Source of the DNA: Azospirillum tabaci
GTDB taxonomy: Bacteria > Pseudomonadota > Alphaproteobacteria > Azospirillales > Azospirillaceae
Reading direction: 5' to 3'
Assembly (NCBI RefSeq): GCF_014596085.1
Contig: NZ_JACCJY010000004.1
Coordinates: 124,001-188,000 of the forward strand
DNA: 64,000 nucleotides
Shown: one piece after another, positions 53,669 through 64,000 of the stretch
Position numbering within the stretch: the first letter of the stretch is position 1
How the letters are laid out: each line of letters starts with the position of its first letter
Program-made: the position numbers and the translations under genes
Notes under the pieces: model-generated
What the model was told of the DNA's origin: nothing
The model's input: only the letters and a program-made list of their open reading frames with translations
Databases searched by the model: none

Positions 53669-54502
53669 GTGACCAGCCGCGCCGAGGCCCGTGACATCCT
53701 GCGCCGCGTGGGGCAGCAGCCGGACGAGCAGATCGATCTGGCCGAAGCCGCCCTGGCGCTGGGCGCGCTGGAGGTGCCGGGCGCCGCGCTGGCCGACTAC
53801 CGCCGTCACCTCGCCGACATCGCCCACGATCTGGCGGAGCGCGTCTCGCCCACCCTCGACGGGCTGGAGGCCCGCATCTCCTGGCTGCACGAGGTCATCG
53901 TGGAGCGGCACGGCTACGCCGGTGACCAGGAAACCTACGACGATCTGCAGAACGCCAACCTGCTCCGCGTCATCGACCGCCGCCGCGGCCTGCCGGTGGC
54001 GCTGGGCATCCTGTACCTGCACGCCGCCCGCTCGCAGGGCTGGACGATGCTGGGGCTGAACTTCCCCGGCCATTTCCTGGTGCGGCTGGAGGCCGACGGC
54101 GCCCGCGCCATCCTCGACCCCTTCAACGAGGGGCAGGTGCGCACCGCCGTGGACCTGCGCGACCTGCTGAAGGCCACCGCCGGCAGCGCCGCGGAGCTGG
54201 AGCCCGGCCATTACCAGACGGTGTCCAACCGCGAGATTCTGCTGCGCCTCCAGAACAACATCAAGCTGCGCCACCTCTCCGCCCGCGACGTGCCGCGCGC
54301 GCTGGAGGTGCTGGAGGCGATGCGGCTGTTCGCGCCGGGCGAGGCGTCGCTGTGGCGGGAGACCGGCCTTCTGGAGGCCCACAACGGCAACCTCGCCGCC
54401 GCCATCGCCGCGCTGGAAAGCTTCCTGGAGCTGACCGCCAGCGAACGGCATCGCCATCAGGTCGCCGCGCTGATCCAGCAGCTCAAGAACCAACTGAACT
54501 GA
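53669..54502 (+). CDS. SirB1 family protein (transglutaminase-like/TPR)
   Basis: A 277-residue protein of the SirB1 family. The N-terminal transglutaminase-like region has [45 protein letters not shown] and [24 protein letters not shown], followed by a TPR-like C-terminus ([33 protein letters not shown]). It starts at a GTG with AGGAAGG 11 bases ahead. It lies in the run rsmI-yraN-sirB1-gshB. The function is unclear; transglutaminase-type chemistry is not proven. Confidence 0.85.
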   Translation: MTSRAEARDILRRVGQQPDEQIDLAEAALALGALEVPGAALADYRRHLADIAHDLAERVSPTLDGLEARISWLHEVIVERHGYAGDQETYDDLQNANLLRVIDRRRGLPVALGILYLHAARSQGWTMLGLNFPGHFLVRLEADGARAILDPFNEGQVRTAVDLRDLLKATAGSAAELEPGHYQTVSNREILLRLQNNIKLRHLSARDVPRALEVLEAMRLFAPGEASLWRETGLLEAHNGNLAAAIAALESFLELTASERHRHQVAALIQQLKNQLN

Positions 54503-54537
54503 CCCCACTTCAAAAGCCCGTTTCGGAGACCCGCAGG

Positions 54538-55494
54538 ATGAGCCTCGCCGTCGCCTTCCAGATGGACCCCATCGAGTCCATCAACATCGACACCGACTCG
54601 AGCTTCATGATGGCGCTTGAGGCGCAGAAGCGCGGGCACACGCTCTACCACTACCACCCGCGCGACCTCAGCCTGACCGGCAACGTGCTGACCGCGCGCG
54701 TGCGCGAGATGACCGTGGTCCGCCAGAAGGGCGCCCACTACACGCTGGGCGAGCCGCGGATCGTCGATCTGTCGACCATGGACGTGGTGCTGATGCGCCA
54801 GGACCCGCCCTTCGACATGGCCTACATCACCGCCACCCACATGCTGGAGCACATCCAGCCCAAGGTGCTGGTGCTGAACGACCCGGCGGAGGTGCGCAAC
54901 GCGCCGGAGAAGCTGTTCGTCACCCATTTCCCCGACCTGATGCCGCCGACGCTGATCACCAGCGACAAGCAGGCCGTCCTCGACTTCCGGGCGCAGCACA
55001 AGGACATCATCGTCAAGCCGCTGTTCGGCAACGGCGGGGCCGGCGTCTTCCACCTGAAGCCGGACGACGAAAACCTGGGCTCGCTGCTGGAGCTGTTCAC
55101 CCAGCTCTACCGCGAGCCGGTGATCGTGCAGAAGTATCTGCCGGAGATCCGCCAGGGCGACAAGCGCATCATCCTGATCGACGGCGAGCCCGCCGGCGCC
55201 GTCAGCCGCATGCCCCAGGAGGGCGAGGCCCGCGCCAACTTCCACGCCGGCGGCAGCGCCAAGAAGACGGAGCTGACCCTGCGCGAGCAGGAGATCTGCA
55301 AGGCCATCGGCCCGGTGCTGCGCGCGAAGGGTCTGGTCTTCGTCGGGATCGACGTGATCGGCGACTACATGACCGAGATCAACGTGACCTCGCCCACCGG
55401 CATCCAGGAGATCAACCGACTCGACGGGTCGGCGCTGGAGGCCACCCTGTGGGACGCCATCGAGCGCCGCCACCGCGAGAACAAGGGGGCCTGA
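54538..55494 (+). CDS. gshB: glutathione synthetase
   Basis: A 318-residue ATP-grasp ligase joining gamma-glutamylcysteine and glycine. The N-terminal domain starts [19 protein letters not shown], a gshB hallmark, with [20 protein letters not shown] near 82-101. ATP-grasp motifs include [61 protein letters not shown]. It closes the rightward run with the 35-base spacing after the SirB1 gene. Confidence 0.96.
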   Translation: MSLAVAFQMDPIESINIDTDSSFMMALEAQKRGHTLYHYHPRDLSLTGNVLTARVREMTVVRQKGAHYTLGEPRIVDLSTMDVVLMRQDPPFDMAYITATHMLEHIQPKVLVLNDPAEVRNAPEKLFVTHFPDLMPPTLITSDKQAVLDFRAQHKDIIVKPLFGNGGAGVFHLKPDDENLGSLLELFTQLYREPVIVQKYLPEIRQGDKRIILIDGEPAGAVSRMPQEGEARANFHAGGSAKKTELTLREQEICKAIGPVLRAKGLVFVGIDVIGDYMTEINVTSPTGIQEINRLDGSALEATLWDAIERRHRENKGA

Positions 55495-55528
55495 GAGCCG
55501 AAGCCCCTAGCAATCCCCCGCCGGCCGG

Positions 55529-56422
55529 TCACTCGGTGAAGTAGCCGGGCTGGCCAAGGTCGGCGACGAGGCCGGTCTCGCGCGGCTCCCACCCCAGCAG
55601 GGCGCGGGTGTGGGCGCTGGAGGTCGGGCAATCGATGCCGGCGAAGAAGGCGAACCACCCGAAATGGGCGGCCGCCTCGTCCGGCGTCTTCGAGACCACC
55701 GGCAGGCCCAGCCGCGCGCCGATGGCTTCGGCAACGCGGCGCAGCGGCACGCCCTCCTCGGCGATGGCGTGGAACGGGCCGCCCTGCGCCCCGGCCTCCA
55801 GGGCCAGCCGGTACAGCCGCGCCGCATCCCGGCGGTGCACCGCCGCCCAGCGGTTCCCACCGTCGCCGATGTAGGCCGAGACTTCCGTCCTACGGGCGAT
55901 GTCGTGCAGGATGCGCGCGAAGCCATGGTCGCCCACGCCATGGGTCGAGGGCGGCAGGCGTATGACGCCGACCCGGATGCCGCGGGCGGCCAGTTCCGCG
56001 GCGGCGACTTCGGTGCGGCGGGGCAGGGCGTCGGTCGGCGGCCGGTGCGGATCGCTCTCCACCGCCACCGGCCCGCGCGCGGCCACGACCGCGCCGGCCG
56101 TCACCAGCAGAGGGCGGTCGCTGCCCTCCAGCGCCTCGCCCAGCGCCAGGATCGCCTGATGGTCCTCCCGACAGTTGTCGACGAAGCGCGAAAAGTCATG
56201 GTTGAAGGCGGTGTGGATCACGCCGTCGGCCGCGGAGGCCCCGGCGCGCAGGCTCTCCAGGTCGTCGAGGGAGCCGCGGTGGACCTCCGCCCCGACCGCT
56301 GCCAGGGCCGCCGCCGAAGCGTCGGAGCGGGCGAGGCCGAGAACGTGGTGCCCGTTGGCGAGGAGGTCCTGAACGATGGCCGAACCGACGAAGCCGGTGG
56401 CACCGGTGACGAAGACACGCAT
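55529..56422 (-). CDS. NAD(P)-dependent epimerase/dehydratase-type SDR
   Basis: A 297-residue extended SDR. It starts with the nucleotide motif VTGATGFVGSAIVQDLL and has ASAADGVIHTAFNHDF, an LLVTAGAVVAARGP segment in place of the usual catalytic Ser/Thr, and RLPPSTHGVGDHGFARIL. The usual YxxxK catalytic pair is not evident in a standard place (LPRRTEVAAAELAARGIRVG), as in atypical SDRs of the YesF/NmrA-like type. It is therefore a binding protein or non-canonical enzyme candidate. It diverges from the XRE regulator at 56506, which probably controls it. Confidence 0.85.
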   Translation of the reverse strand: MRVFVTGATGFVGSAIVQDLLANGHHVLGLARSDASAAALAAVGAEVHRGSLDDLESLRAGASAADGVIHTAFNHDFSRFVDNCREDHQAILALGEALEGSDRPLLVTAGAVVAARGPVAVESDPHRPPTDALPRRTEVAAAELAARGIRVGVIRLPPSTHGVGDHGFARILHDIARRTEVSAYIGDGGNRWAAVHRRDAARLYRLALEAGAQGGPFHAIAEEGVPLRRVAEAIGARLGLPVVSKTPDEAAAHFGWFAFFAGIDCPTSSAHTRALLGWEPRETGLVADLGQPGYFTE

Positions 56423-56501
56423 GGGGAAACCTCTTCCGATCAGGGTCGCAGGCCACTGTCGGCGAGGGGCTTATCCTGGTAAAGTCGTGACGTTATCGGG
56501 G

Positions 56502-56507
56502 TATAAT
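56502..56507 (+). promoter_or_regulatory. TATAAT box at the regulator's annotated start
   Basis: A perfect TATAAT hexamer overlaps the first ATG of the XRE gene, next to two direct TTATC-N3/4-GTA repeats (56471 and 56493). If this is the -10 box, translation must begin further on, at ATG 56533. Confidence 0.45.
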
Positions 56508-57372
56508 GACCAACAGGACGGGCCGGCGCGTCATGACGGAGAACGGTTCCGCGCAACACCGCTCCGGTGAGAGCCGCTTGGGCGCCTATCTGAAGGACCG
56601 CCGGGCGAGGCTCGATCCCGCGGCCTTCGGCTTTTCCGCGGAGCGTCGGCGCACCCGCGGCCTGCGCCGCGAGGAGGTCGCCCAGCGCGCCAACATCAGC
56701 ACCACCTGGTACACCTGGCTGGAACAGGGGCGTGGCGGAGCGCCGTCCGCCGACGTGCTGGAGCGCATCGCCCGCGCCCTGATGCTCACCGACGCCGAGC
56801 GCGAGCATCTCTTCCTCCTCGGCCTCAACCGCTTGCCGACCGTGCGCTATCCGGTGGGGGAGGCGGTCACGCCGCGCCTGCAGCGCGTGCTGGACGCGCT
56901 GAACCCCAGCCCCGCCCTGCTCAAGACGGCGACCTGGGACGTCGTCGCCTGGAACCGCGCCGCCGCCGCGGTGCTGACCGATTACGGCGCCCTGCCGGCG
57001 GCCCGGCGCAACATCCTGCGGCTCATCTTCTGCGACCCGCGCGTGCGGGCCGCCCAGTTCGATTGGGAGGGCGTGGCGCGCTTCGTCGTCGGCGCCTTCC
57101 GCGCCGATGCGGCGCGTGCCGGTGCCGACGACGCGGTGAAAGCCCTGGTCGAGGATCTGTCGCGCCAGAGTCCCGAATTCGCCGCCCTGTGGACCGCGAA
57201 CGACGTGAGCCATTTCGGGGAAGGCGTCAAACGCCTGCGCCACCCCACGCTGGGCACGCTGGAGCTGGAATATTCGGCCTTCGCCGTGGACGGGCGCCCG
57301 GACCTGACGATGCTCGTCTACAACCCGGCGTCTCCGGAGGACGCCGAGCGGGTGCGGGCGCTGCTGGGCTGA
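56506..57372 (+). CDS. XRE-family regulator with MmyB-like ligand domain
   Basis: A 288-residue regulator. The HTH (about 10-75) has LGAYLKDRRARLDPAAFGF, RRTRGLRREEVAQRANISTTWYTWLEQGRG and SADVLERIARALMLTDAEREHL, followed by the MmyB-like ligand-binding domain (LQRVLDALNPSPALLKTATWDVVAWNRAA and PEFAALWTANDV). This family pairs with divergent oxidoreductase genes, as here. A TATAAT box overlaps this first ATG, so the true start may be the ATG at 56533. A fatty-acid-type effector is known for some relatives but not proven here. Confidence 0.92.
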   Translation: MTNRTGRRVMTENGSAQHRSGESRLGAYLKDRRARLDPAAFGFSAERRRTRGLRREEVAQRANISTTWYTWLEQGRGGAPSADVLERIARALMLTDAEREHLFLLGLNRLPTVRYPVGEAVTPRLQRVLDALNPSPALLKTATWDVVAWNRAAAAVLTDYGALPAARRNILRLIFCDPRVRAAQFDWEGVARFVVGAFRADAARAGADDAVKALVEDLSRQSPEFAALWTANDVSHFGEGVKRLRHPTLGTLELEYSAFAVDGRPDLTMLVYNPASPEDAERVRALLG

Positions 57373-57376
57373 CCCG

Positions 57377-57883
57377 TTATGGGCCGGCCCCGACGGAGCG
57401 CCGTACGAGGTCCACGTACCGGTAATCCAGACCATTTTCGCTCAACAACGGGCCGCGCTCCGTCTCCACCCACTCCGGCCCCAACGGCGGCATGACGGTG
57501 TCGCCCTCGACATCCTGCTCGACGCGGGTCAGGTGGACGATGTCGGCGAGCGGCAGGGTTTCGCGGAACAGCTCGGCGCCGCCGATCACGCTGATCTCCG
57601 GCACAGCGCTGGCGCGGCACCAGTCCAGCGCCGCGTCGAGGCCGCCGAACCAGCGCGCGCCGTCCCGCTCGCCCGGCGGGGCGCTGCGGCTGACCACCAG
57701 ATTGTCGCGGCCGGGCAGGGGCTTGCGGGGGAGCGACTCCCAGGTGCGCCGGCCCATCAGGACCGGCTTGCCCATCGTCAGCTCCCGGAAGCGCTTCAGG
57801 TCGCCGGGCAGGGACCAGGGCAGGGTGCCGTTGCGGCCGATCACGCCGTTGCGCGCCGCGGCCACCACCAGACTGATGCGCAT
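57377..57883 (-). CDS. folA: dihydrofolate reductase
   Basis: A 168-residue NADPH-dependent enzyme regenerating tetrahydrofolate. It starts RISLVVAAARNGVIGRNGTLPWSLPGDLKRF, with the substrate-binding acidic residue expected after LPW, then KPVLMGRRTWESLPRKPLPGRDNLVVS and ISVIGGAELFRETLPLADIVHLTRVE. All standard DHFR motifs are intact. It lies between the XRE gene (convergent, 4-base gap) and the chemoreceptor gene (32-base gap). Confidence 0.96.
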   Translation of the reverse strand: MRISLVVAAARNGVIGRNGTLPWSLPGDLKRFRELTMGKPVLMGRRTWESLPRKPLPGRDNLVVSRSAPPGERDGARWFGGLDAALDWCRASAVPEISVIGGAELFRETLPLADIVHLTRVEQDVEGDTVMPPLGPEWVETERGPLLSENGLDYRYVDLVRRSVGAGP

Positions 57884-57915
57884 CCCAACCCCTTTCCCGG
57901 TCCGTTCACCCCACC

Positions 57916-59607
57916 TTACGCCGCGCGGAGCTGCTGGAGGAAGCCTCCGACCTCGCGGTGCAGCGTGTCGAGCTGGTGGCCCAACCGCCGCGACATCTCC
58001 AACACGTCACGGGCGGTGGCGCCGCTCCGGGTCGCAGCACCGGTGACGCCGGTGATGTTGGCCGATACTTCCTGCGTGCCGCCCGCCGCCTCCTGGACGT
58101 TGCGGCTGATCTCGCGGGTCGCCGCCCCCTGCTCCTCGACCGCGGAGGCGATGGAGGTGGCGATCTCGTTCACCCGCAGGATGACCTGGGTCACGCCCTG
58201 GATCTCGCCGACCGCGTCGCCGGTCACCGTCTGGATGTTGGCGACCTGGGCGGCGATCTCCTCCGTGGCCTTGGCGGTCTGGTTGGCCAGCGCCTTGACC
58301 TCGCTCGCCACCACGGCGAAGCCCTTGCCGGCCTCGCCGGCGCGGGCCGCCTCGATGGTCGCGTTCAGCGCCAGAAGGTTGGTCTGGCTGGCGATGTCGT
58401 TGATGAGCTGCACCACGGCGCCGATCTTCTGCACCGCCTCGGCCAGCCCGCCGACCTTGTCGTTGGCCCGCCCGCTGAGGGTCACCGCCTCGCCCGCGAT
58501 GCGCGACGACTCGGCGACCTGCCGGCTGATCTCCTGAATCGAGCCGGCCAGCTCCTCCGACGCGGCGGCCACGGTCTGCACGTTGGCGGAGGTCTGCTCC
58601 GTCGCCGCGGCGACCGAGGTCGCCAGCTCGTCGGTCTGGGCGGCGGCGCGGTTCATCTCGGCCGCGCGCTCCTCCATGGTCGCCGCCGCGTCGGACACGG
58701 TGCGGACGACGGCGCCGATGCTCTGCTCGAAGCTGGCGGCCAGCGCCAGCATGGCGCGGCGCTTCTCCTCCTCGGCGCGCTGGGCCGACGCGGCCTGCTC
58801 GGCCTCCAGCCGCTGCTTGTCGCGGGCGTTGGTCTGGAAGACCAGCACGGCCTTGGCCATGGCGCCGATCTCGTCGCCGCGCTCCGCCTCCGGAAAGCGG
58901 GTGGACAGGTCGCCGTCGGCCAGCGAGCGCATCTTGGCGCCCAGCCCGCGCAGCACCCGGCTGATGTCGGTGCCGACCCAGGCGATCAGGCCGATGGCCG
59001 GCACCGCCAGGACCAGGATGACCGCGGCCAGCGTCCACAGCTGGTCCAGAAAGGCGGCGCGGATGTCGTCGATGAAGATGCCGCTGCCGATGAAGATGTT
59101 CCACGGCTCGAAGCCGCGGACATAGCCCAGCTTCACCGCCAGATCGCTGCCGCCGACCGTGCGCGGCCAGTCGTATTCCAGCAGGCCGTCGCCGGTGGCG
59201 CGGACCATGCGGATGAACTCCACGATCATGTGGACGCCGTTGGCCGACTTCAGCGGCTTGACGTCGGCGCCGATCAGCTTCGCGTTGACGTGGGCGAAGC
59301 CGTAGCCGTCCATGGTGTGGGCGAAGAGATACTCCTTGCCGCCGGCGTAGCGGATGCCGGCCACCGCAGCCTTGAAGCGGGCCTGGGCCTCCTCGCGGGT
59401 GATCTTGCCGGCGGCGGCCTCCGCCTCCAGCGTGGTGGCCAGGGTGACCCCGGTTTCCACAATGCTGTGCAGCGTCTCCAGCCGGTCGGCGTGCATGCGG
59501 CTGTAGTTGAGGTAAAGGCCGGCGCCGGCGATGGCGAAGGATGCGACCGAAGCCGCGACGACGAGCGTCCACAGCTTGGCCCGAATGGAAAGCCTTGTGA
59601 GGATCAT
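57916..59607 (-). CDS. methyl-accepting chemotaxis protein (sCache type)
   Basis: A 563-residue transmembrane chemoreceptor. TM1 (about 12-32), a periplasmic single-Cache domain (35-185; [37 protein letters not shown]) and TM2 (about 188-210) lead to a HAMP domain (about 211-265) and a long signalling coiled coil. The hairpin tip [36 protein letters not shown] is the canonical CheA/CheW contact site. Ends with QQLRAA; no CheR pentapeptide. sCache receptors in Azospirillum relatives sense organic acids, but the ligand is not predicted here. The start at 59607 is preferred over a longer basic reading. Confidence 0.94.
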   Translation of the reverse strand: MILTRLSIRAKLWTLVVAASVASFAIAGAGLYLNYSRMHADRLETLHSIVETGVTLATTLEAEAAAGKITREEAQARFKAAVAGIRYAGGKEYLFAHTMDGYGFAHVNAKLIGADVKPLKSANGVHMIVEFIRMVRATGDGLLEYDWPRTVGGSDLAVKLGYVRGFEPWNIFIGSGIFIDDIRAAFLDQLWTLAAVILVLAVPAIGLIAWVGTDISRVLRGLGAKMRSLADGDLSTRFPEAERGDEIGAMAKAVLVFQTNARDKQRLEAEQAASAQRAEEEKRRAMLALAASFEQSIGAVVRTVSDAAATMEERAAEMNRAAAQTDELATSVAAATEQTSANVQTVAAASEELAGSIQEISRQVAESSRIAGEAVTLSGRANDKVGGLAEAVQKIGAVVQLINDIASQTNLLALNATIEAARAGEAGKGFAVVASEVKALANQTAKATEEIAAQVANIQTVTGDAVGEIQGVTQVILRVNEIATSIASAVEEQGAATREISRNVQEAAGGTQEVSANITGVTGAATRSGATARDVLEMSRRLGHQLDTLHREVGGFLQQLRAA

Positions 59608-59795
59608 GGGATGTCTGCCTGAAACTGTCTGCCCTTCCCTGTGTCCCGGCAAGCGGCAATTGTTTGCCCTTGTCCTTCGCCAGGACTTCAAGGATGGCCG
59701 ACAGTCACAGGAAACTATAAACGGACGTATAAAAATGCGGGGTGCGCCGGGGACTGGGCGCCTTTGTCACACCACGTTTCCGGGTATTAGCGCGG

Positions 59796-60962
59796 TCAGG
59801 CCAGAAGAGCCCCCAGCACGGCGTTCAACCGTTGCCGTCCCTCGTGCGTGGCGCGCAACGTGTCCTTGCCGACCTCCAGGAAACCGCCGGCCACCAGACG
59901 CTCCAGAGCGCCGGAATCAACCAGCCCGTCGATGTCGCGGCCGGTCTCCTCGACCAGCCGGGCGCGGGCCACCCCCTCGCGCAGGCGCAGCCCCATCATC
60001 AGCAGCTCCGACCCGCGGGACTCGCGGGCGACCGGTTCGGGCGCGGCGGCGCCGTGGCCGTCGCGCTCCACCCGCTCCAGCCAGATCTCCGGGGCGCGGT
60101 GGGCGCGGGTGGCGAATTTCTCGCCGTCCAGCGTCAGCCGGCCATGGGCGCCGGGACCGACGCCGACGTAATCGCCGTAGCGCCAGTAGGTCAGGTTGTG
60201 GCGGCTCTCCTCGCCGGGGCGGGCGTGGTTGGAGATCTCGTAGGCGGGCAGCCCGGCGCGGTCCAACAGGCTCTGCGTCGCCTCGTAGAGGTCGCCGGCC
60301 AGATCCTCGTCGGGCAGCACCAGATCGCCCCGCGCGTGCAGGGGGAAGAAGGCCGTGCCCTCCTCGATGGTCAGCTGATAGACCGAGAGGTGACCGACCG
60401 CGTGGTCGAGCGCGCGGGTCAGCTCCGCCTCCCACGCCGCGACGGACTGGCCGGGGCGGGCGTAGATCAGGTCGAAGCTGAAGCGGGGGAAGGTGCGGGC
60501 GGCCAGAGCGATGGCGCCGGTCGCCTCGGCCGCGCTGTGCTGGCGGCCGAGGAACTTCAGCGCGGCGTCGTCCAGCGCCTGGATGCCCATCGACAGGCGG
60601 TTGACTCCGGCGGCGCGGAAGGCGCGGAACTTGTCGGCCTCGACCGAGGTCGGGTTGGCCTCGAGCGACACTTCCAAATCGCTGCCCACCGTCCAGCGGG
60701 CGGCGATGCGCTCCAGCACGGCGCCGACCGTCGCCGGCTCCATCAGCGACGGCGTGCCGCCCCCGAAGAAGACCGAGGTGACCCGGCGGCCGGGTGTTGC
60801 GTCCGCGTAATGATCCAGCTCCCGCACCAGCGCGGCGCGCCAGCGGTCATGCTCGACCCGGTCGCGGACGTGGCTGTTGAAGTCGCAGTACGGGCACTTC
60901 GCCTTGCAGAAGGGCCAGTGGATGTAGATCCCGAAGCCAGGATCAGGAATCACTTGAAGCAT
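59796..60962 (-). CDS. hemW: radical SAM heme chaperone HemW
   Basis: A 388-residue radical-SAM protein (formerly CPO/HemN-like). The 4Fe-4S motif CKAKCPYC (Cys19, Cys23, Cys26) is followed by Phe, as in HemW, instead of the coproporphyrinogen oxidase pattern with an extra Cys. [28 protein letters not shown] and [13 protein letters not shown] complete the core. The C-terminal HemN domain is present. HemW delivers heme to respiratory proteins. Its start lies 13 bases inside the end of rdgB, implying co-translation. Confidence 0.94.
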   Translation of the reverse strand: MLQVIPDPGFGIYIHWPFCKAKCPYCDFNSHVRDRVEHDRWRAALVRELDHYADATPGRRVTSVFFGGGTPSLMEPATVGAVLERIAARWTVGSDLEVSLEANPTSVEADKFRAFRAAGVNRLSMGIQALDDAALKFLGRQHSAAEATGAIALAARTFPRFSFDLIYARPGQSVAAWEAELTRALDHAVGHLSVYQLTIEEGTAFFPLHARGDLVLPDEDLAGDLYEATQSLLDRAGLPAYEISNHARPGEESRHNLTYWRYGDYVGVGPGAHGRLTLDGEKFATRAHRAPEIWLERVERDGHGAAAPEPVARESRGSELLMMGLRLREGVARARLVEETGRDIDGLVDSGALERLVAGGFLEVGKDTLRATHEGRQRLNAVLGALLA

Positions 60963-61552
60963 CGCTCCACAAGCTGGCGGAAGGCGTCGGCCCGGTGGCT
61001 CATCTCGTGCTTCTTGGCCGGGTCCATCTCGCCGAAGGTGATGTCGTAGCCGTCCGGCTTGAACATCGGATCGTAACCGAAACCATGCTCGCCGCGCGGC
61101 GGCCAGACCAGGGTGCCGGGGCAGCGGCCCTCGACCGTCTCGACATGGCCATCCGGCCAGGCGAGTGACAGGGCGCAGACGAAATAGGCGCTGCGGTCGG
61201 CCTGGCCCTTCAGCCCGTCCTCGACCTTGCCCATGGCCATTTGGAAGTCCTTGGCCGGACCGGCCCAGCGGGCGGAGTAGATGCCGGGATCGCCGTTCAG
61301 CGCCGGCACCACCAGCCCGCTGTCGTCAGCCAGCGCGACGTGCCCTGCCTTGGCGGCGGCCAGGGCCTTCAGCTCGGCGTTCGCGACGAAGCTGGAGCCC
61401 GTCTCCTCCGGCTCCGGCAGGCCAAGCTCGCCCGCGGACACGAAGGAGGCGGCGTAGGGGCCGAGCAGCTCCGCGATCTCGCGGACCTTGCCCTTGTTGT
61501 GGCTGGCGATCACCAGCGTGCCGCCCGTGAAGCGGCGGGGAGGCGTGGTCAT
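60950..61552 (-). CDS. rdgB: non-canonical purine NTP pyrophosphatase (RdgB/HAM1)
   Basis: A 200-residue house-cleaning pyrophosphatase for ITP, dITP and XTP. It opens [19 protein letters not shown], then [26 protein letters not shown] with the catalytic Asp, and [12 protein letters not shown] with [13 protein letters not shown] end ([15 protein letters not shown]). Length is standard. It sits between rph and hemW on one strand, an order common in alphaproteobacteria. Confidence 0.96.
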   Translation of the reverse strand: MTTPPRRFTGGTLVIASHNKGKVREIAELLGPYAASFVSAGELGLPEPEETGSSFVANAELKALAAAKAGHVALADDSGLVVPALNGDPGIYSARWAGPAKDFQMAMGKVEDGLKGQADRSAYFVCALSLAWPDGHVETVEGRCPGTLVWPPRGEHGFGYDPMFKPDGYDITFGEMDPAKKHEMSHRADAFRQLVERCFK

Positions 61553-61579
61553 GGGGAGTTCCTTCTGTCACATACCTTT

Positions 61580-61684
61580 GCCCCCACCCTGACCCTCCCC
61601 CGCTCTCGCAGGGGAGGGGAAATCGTCCCTCCCCTGCGAGAGCGGGGGAGGGAGGGGCCCGCGAAGCGGGAGGGTGGGGGCAAG
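61580..61684. repeat. 105-bp element with inverted termini (TTGCCCCCACC type)
   Basis: Terminal inverted repeats TTGCCCCCACCCT / AGGGTGGGGGCAA enclose a large palindrome (CCCTCCCCCGCTCTCGCAGG ... CCTGCGAGAGCGGGGGAGGG). It fills most of the rdgB-rph gap. Its two halves match the copies found inside the GT4 gene at 17.2-17.4 kb. Confidence 0.9.
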
Positions 61685-61696
61685 CGCAACCGCGCC

Positions 61697-62416
<720 letters not shown>

Positions 62417-62500
62417 CGGGCATGATCCGCAAATCTGTTGAAAACGGCGGCAAGCTAGCGCCCGCTGCCCCCGCCGTCCAGCGCGCAACCGGGGCGCACG

Positions 62501-62529
62501 TTGATTCGGCGGTGACACCTGCCTAAATT
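62501..62529 (+). promoter_or_regulatory. candidate hrcA-grpE promoter
   Basis: TTGATT (62501-62506), a 17-base spacer and TAAATT (62524-62529), about 50 bases upstream of the hrcA ATG. A good sigma-70-type match. No CIRCE inverted repeat (TTAGCACTC-N9-GAGTGCTAA) is visible near it. Confidence 0.6.
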
Positions 62530-62579
62530 CGGGACGCCCCTTCCGCGCCTCAACAGCATCGTCCGGTTCCCGCCCCGCC

Positions 62580-63620
62580 ATGATCACCGAGCTGAACCAA
62601 CGGTCCCGCGAGATCTTCCGGCTGATCGTCGACGCCTATGTGGCGACCGGCGAGCCGGTGGGCTCGCGCACGATTTCGCGGAGGCTCGGCATGGCCCTGT
62701 CGCCCGCGACCATCCGCAACGTCATGGCCGACTTGGAAGAGCAGGGGCTGCTCTACGCCCCCCACACCTCCGCCGGCCGCATCCCGACCGAGGCAGGGCT
62801 GCGCCTGTTCGTCAACGGCCTGCTGGAGATCGGCAGCCTGACCGAGGATGAGCGCGGCTCCATCGAGGCGAAATGCGCCTCCTCCGGGCGGTCGCTGCAG
62901 GACGTGCTGGGCGAGGCGTCCACCCTGCTGTCCGGCCTGTCGCACTGCGCCGGGCTGGTGGTGGCGCCGAAGACCGACCGGCCGCTGAAGCACATCGAGT
63001 TCGTCTCGCTGGCCCCTGGCCGCGCGCTGGTCGTGCTGGTCAACGAGGACGGGCTGGTCGAGAACCGCGTCATCGAGGTGCCGGTGGGCGTTCCCGCCGC
63101 GACGCTCCAGATGGTGTCGAACTTCCTCAGCGCGAAGCTGGTCGGCCGCACGCTGGACGAGGCGCGGCAGGCCGTGCTGCGCGAGATCGAGGATCAGAAG
63201 ACCGAACTGGACGAACTGTCGCAGCGCGTGGTCTCCGCCGGCCTTGCCACCTGGGCGGGCAGCGGCGGGCAGAACAGCGGCCAGCTCATCGTGCGCGGCC
63301 AGGCGAAGCTGCTGGAGGACGTCACCGCCCTGTCGGACCTGGAGCGCGTGCGCGCCCTGTTCGAGGCGCTGGAGACCAAGGAGACCATGCTGCGCCTGCT
63401 CGACGCCACCGGGAAGGGGGACGGGGTGCAGATCTTCATTGGCGCGGAGAATGTGCTGTTCGGCCATTCCGGCTGTTCGCTGATCATCTCGCCCTTCCAG
63501 AACAGCCGCGAGCAGGTGATCGGCGCCATCGGTGTGATCGGCCCGACCCGCATCAATTATGCCCGGATCATCCCGCTTGTGGATTATACAGCCAAGGTCA
63601 TCAGCCGCCTTGTCGGGTGA
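62580..63620 (+). CDS. hrcA: heat-inducible transcriptional repressor HrcA
   Basis: A 346-residue repressor that binds CIRCE elements of groE/dnaK-type operons. The N-terminal winged helix has [29 protein letters not shown] and [39 protein letters not shown]. The middle region and C-terminal GAF-like domain ([48 protein letters not shown]) are complete. It is followed 64 bases on by grpE, the standard alphaproteobacterial order. Confidence 0.97.
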   Translation: MITELNQRSREIFRLIVDAYVATGEPVGSRTISRRLGMALSPATIRNVMADLEEQGLLYAPHTSAGRIPTEAGLRLFVNGLLEIGSLTEDERGSIEAKCASSGRSLQDVLGEASTLLSGLSHCAGLVVAPKTDRPLKHIEFVSLAPGRALVVLVNEDGLVENRVIEVPVGVPAATLQMVSNFLSAKLVGRTLDEARQAVLREIEDQKTELDELSQRVVSAGLATWAGSGGQNSGQLIVRGQAKLLEDVTALSDLERVRALFEALETKETMLRLLDATGKGDGVQIFIGAENVLFGHSGCSLIISPFQNSREQVIGAIGVIGPTRINYARIIPLVDYTAKVISRLVG

Positions 63621-63684
63621 CGCCCTTGGCAATGCTTCACCCATCCCCCACCAGACGACGACCCAAGACGACAACGAGAGAGCC

Positions 63685-64000
63685 ATGAGCGAAGAGCAGA
63701 ACAAGCCCGCCGAAGCCGAGGTGGAGCAGACCGAAGCCGTCCAGGACAAGGCCGCCCAGGACAAGGCCGCGGACGCCGGTGCCGGGGATCGCGTGGCCCA
63801 GCTTGAGGCCGAGGTCGCCAGCCTGAAGGACCAGCTCCTGCGCCAGATGGCCGAGGTGGAGAACACCCGCCGCCGCGCCCAGCGCGACCGCGAGGACGCC
63901 AGCAAGTTCGCCGTGTCCAGCTTCGCCAAGGAGCTGGTGACGGTGGCCGACAACCTGCGCCGCGCGCTGGAGGCCGTCCCCGCCGAGGGCCGCGAGAACG
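63685..64000 (+). CDS. grpE: nucleotide exchange factor GrpE (5' part only)
   Basis: The first 105 codons of the DnaK co-chaperone GrpE; the gene runs off the window. A charged, disordered, Ala/Glu-rich N-terminus (EAEVEQTEAVQDKAAQDKAA) leads into the long coiled coil VAQLEAEVASLKDQLLRQMA and the family core EVENTRRRAQRDREDASKFA, SFAKELVTVADNLRRALEAV. GAGAG lies about 6 bases before the ATG. Probably co-transcribed with hrcA. Confidence 0.94.
   Translation, partial: MSEEQNKPAEAEVEQTEAVQDKAAQDKAADAGAGDRVAQLEAEVASLKDQLLRQMAEVENTRRRAQRDREDASKFAVSSFAKELVTVADNLRRALEAVPAEGREN

Noticed and set aside
62417..62579. CIRCE operator for HrcA autoregulation
   Set aside because: No TTAGCACTC-N9-GAGTGCTAA pattern in the gap; only a sigma-70-type promoter is visible.

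Overview
The window is about 70% GC, densely packed and dominated by alphaproteobacterial gene families (GlnD, HrcA/GrpE, MurJ, TrpS, MutS, RNase PH, HemW, SAM-II riboswitch in front of metZ, phasin, SpeDE). The gene content and style fit an Azospirillum-like member of the Rhodospirillales/Azospirillales. The large set of housekeeping genes points to the main chromosome, or at least to a replicon carrying core genes. This assignment is an inference from families and composition; no rRNA or tRNA gene is present to confirm it.

Layout. 0-8.2 kb: an M15/DUF882 lipoprotein, then a leftward six-gene run (polysaccharide deacetylase, PH-like membrane protein, dual-ATPase, substrate-binding protein, two permeases) forming a peptide/opine-class ABC importer. 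8.4-18.3 kb: a glycan/envelope cluster with two arms diverging from about 12.8 kb. The left arm holds a degenerate 879-residue ABC exporter-like protein, a cyclic-nucleotide-binding protein and a MurG-like glycosyltransferase. The right arm holds a second MurG-like transferase, a GT4 transferase, a PAS-GGDEF protein, another GT4 transferase carrying two palindromic insertions inside its coding sequence, and a histidine phosphatase. 18.3-27.3 kb: xthA, FAH hydrolase, a possible small RNA, MarR, a class I glutamine-amidotransferase-like hydrolase, speDE, an alpha/beta hydrolase, a divergent SDR/TetR pair with two operator palindromes, and a CatB-type acetyltransferase. 27.3-31 kb: small genes and an AT-rich, hairpin-rich island with a small HTH gene.

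31-38.5 kb: pcp, trpS, murJ, a hybrid sensor kinase and a LivK-like binding protein. 38.4-40.5 kb: the most striking region, a plasmid-type RepA initiator gene surrounded by about eleven copies of a 16-bp iteron-like repeat confined to the intergenic gaps around it, embedded in housekeeping DNA. 40.6-51 kb: PAP2 phosphatase, glnD, small genes, mutS, an RHH antitoxin-like protein, a STAS protein, SAM-II riboswitch plus metZ, phasin. 51-64 kb: LpoA-like lipoprotein, rsmI-yraN-sirB1-gshB run, an epimerase/XRE divergent pair, folA, a chemoreceptor, hemW-rdgB-rph, and the start of the hrcA-grpE heat-shock operon, with grpE cut by the window end.

Several families of GC-rich palindromic repeats (8.3, 17.2-17.4, 40.3, 48.0 and 61.6 kb) are scattered through the window, mostly between genes. 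I saw no CRISPR array, tRNA, rRNA, complete insertion sequence or prophage.
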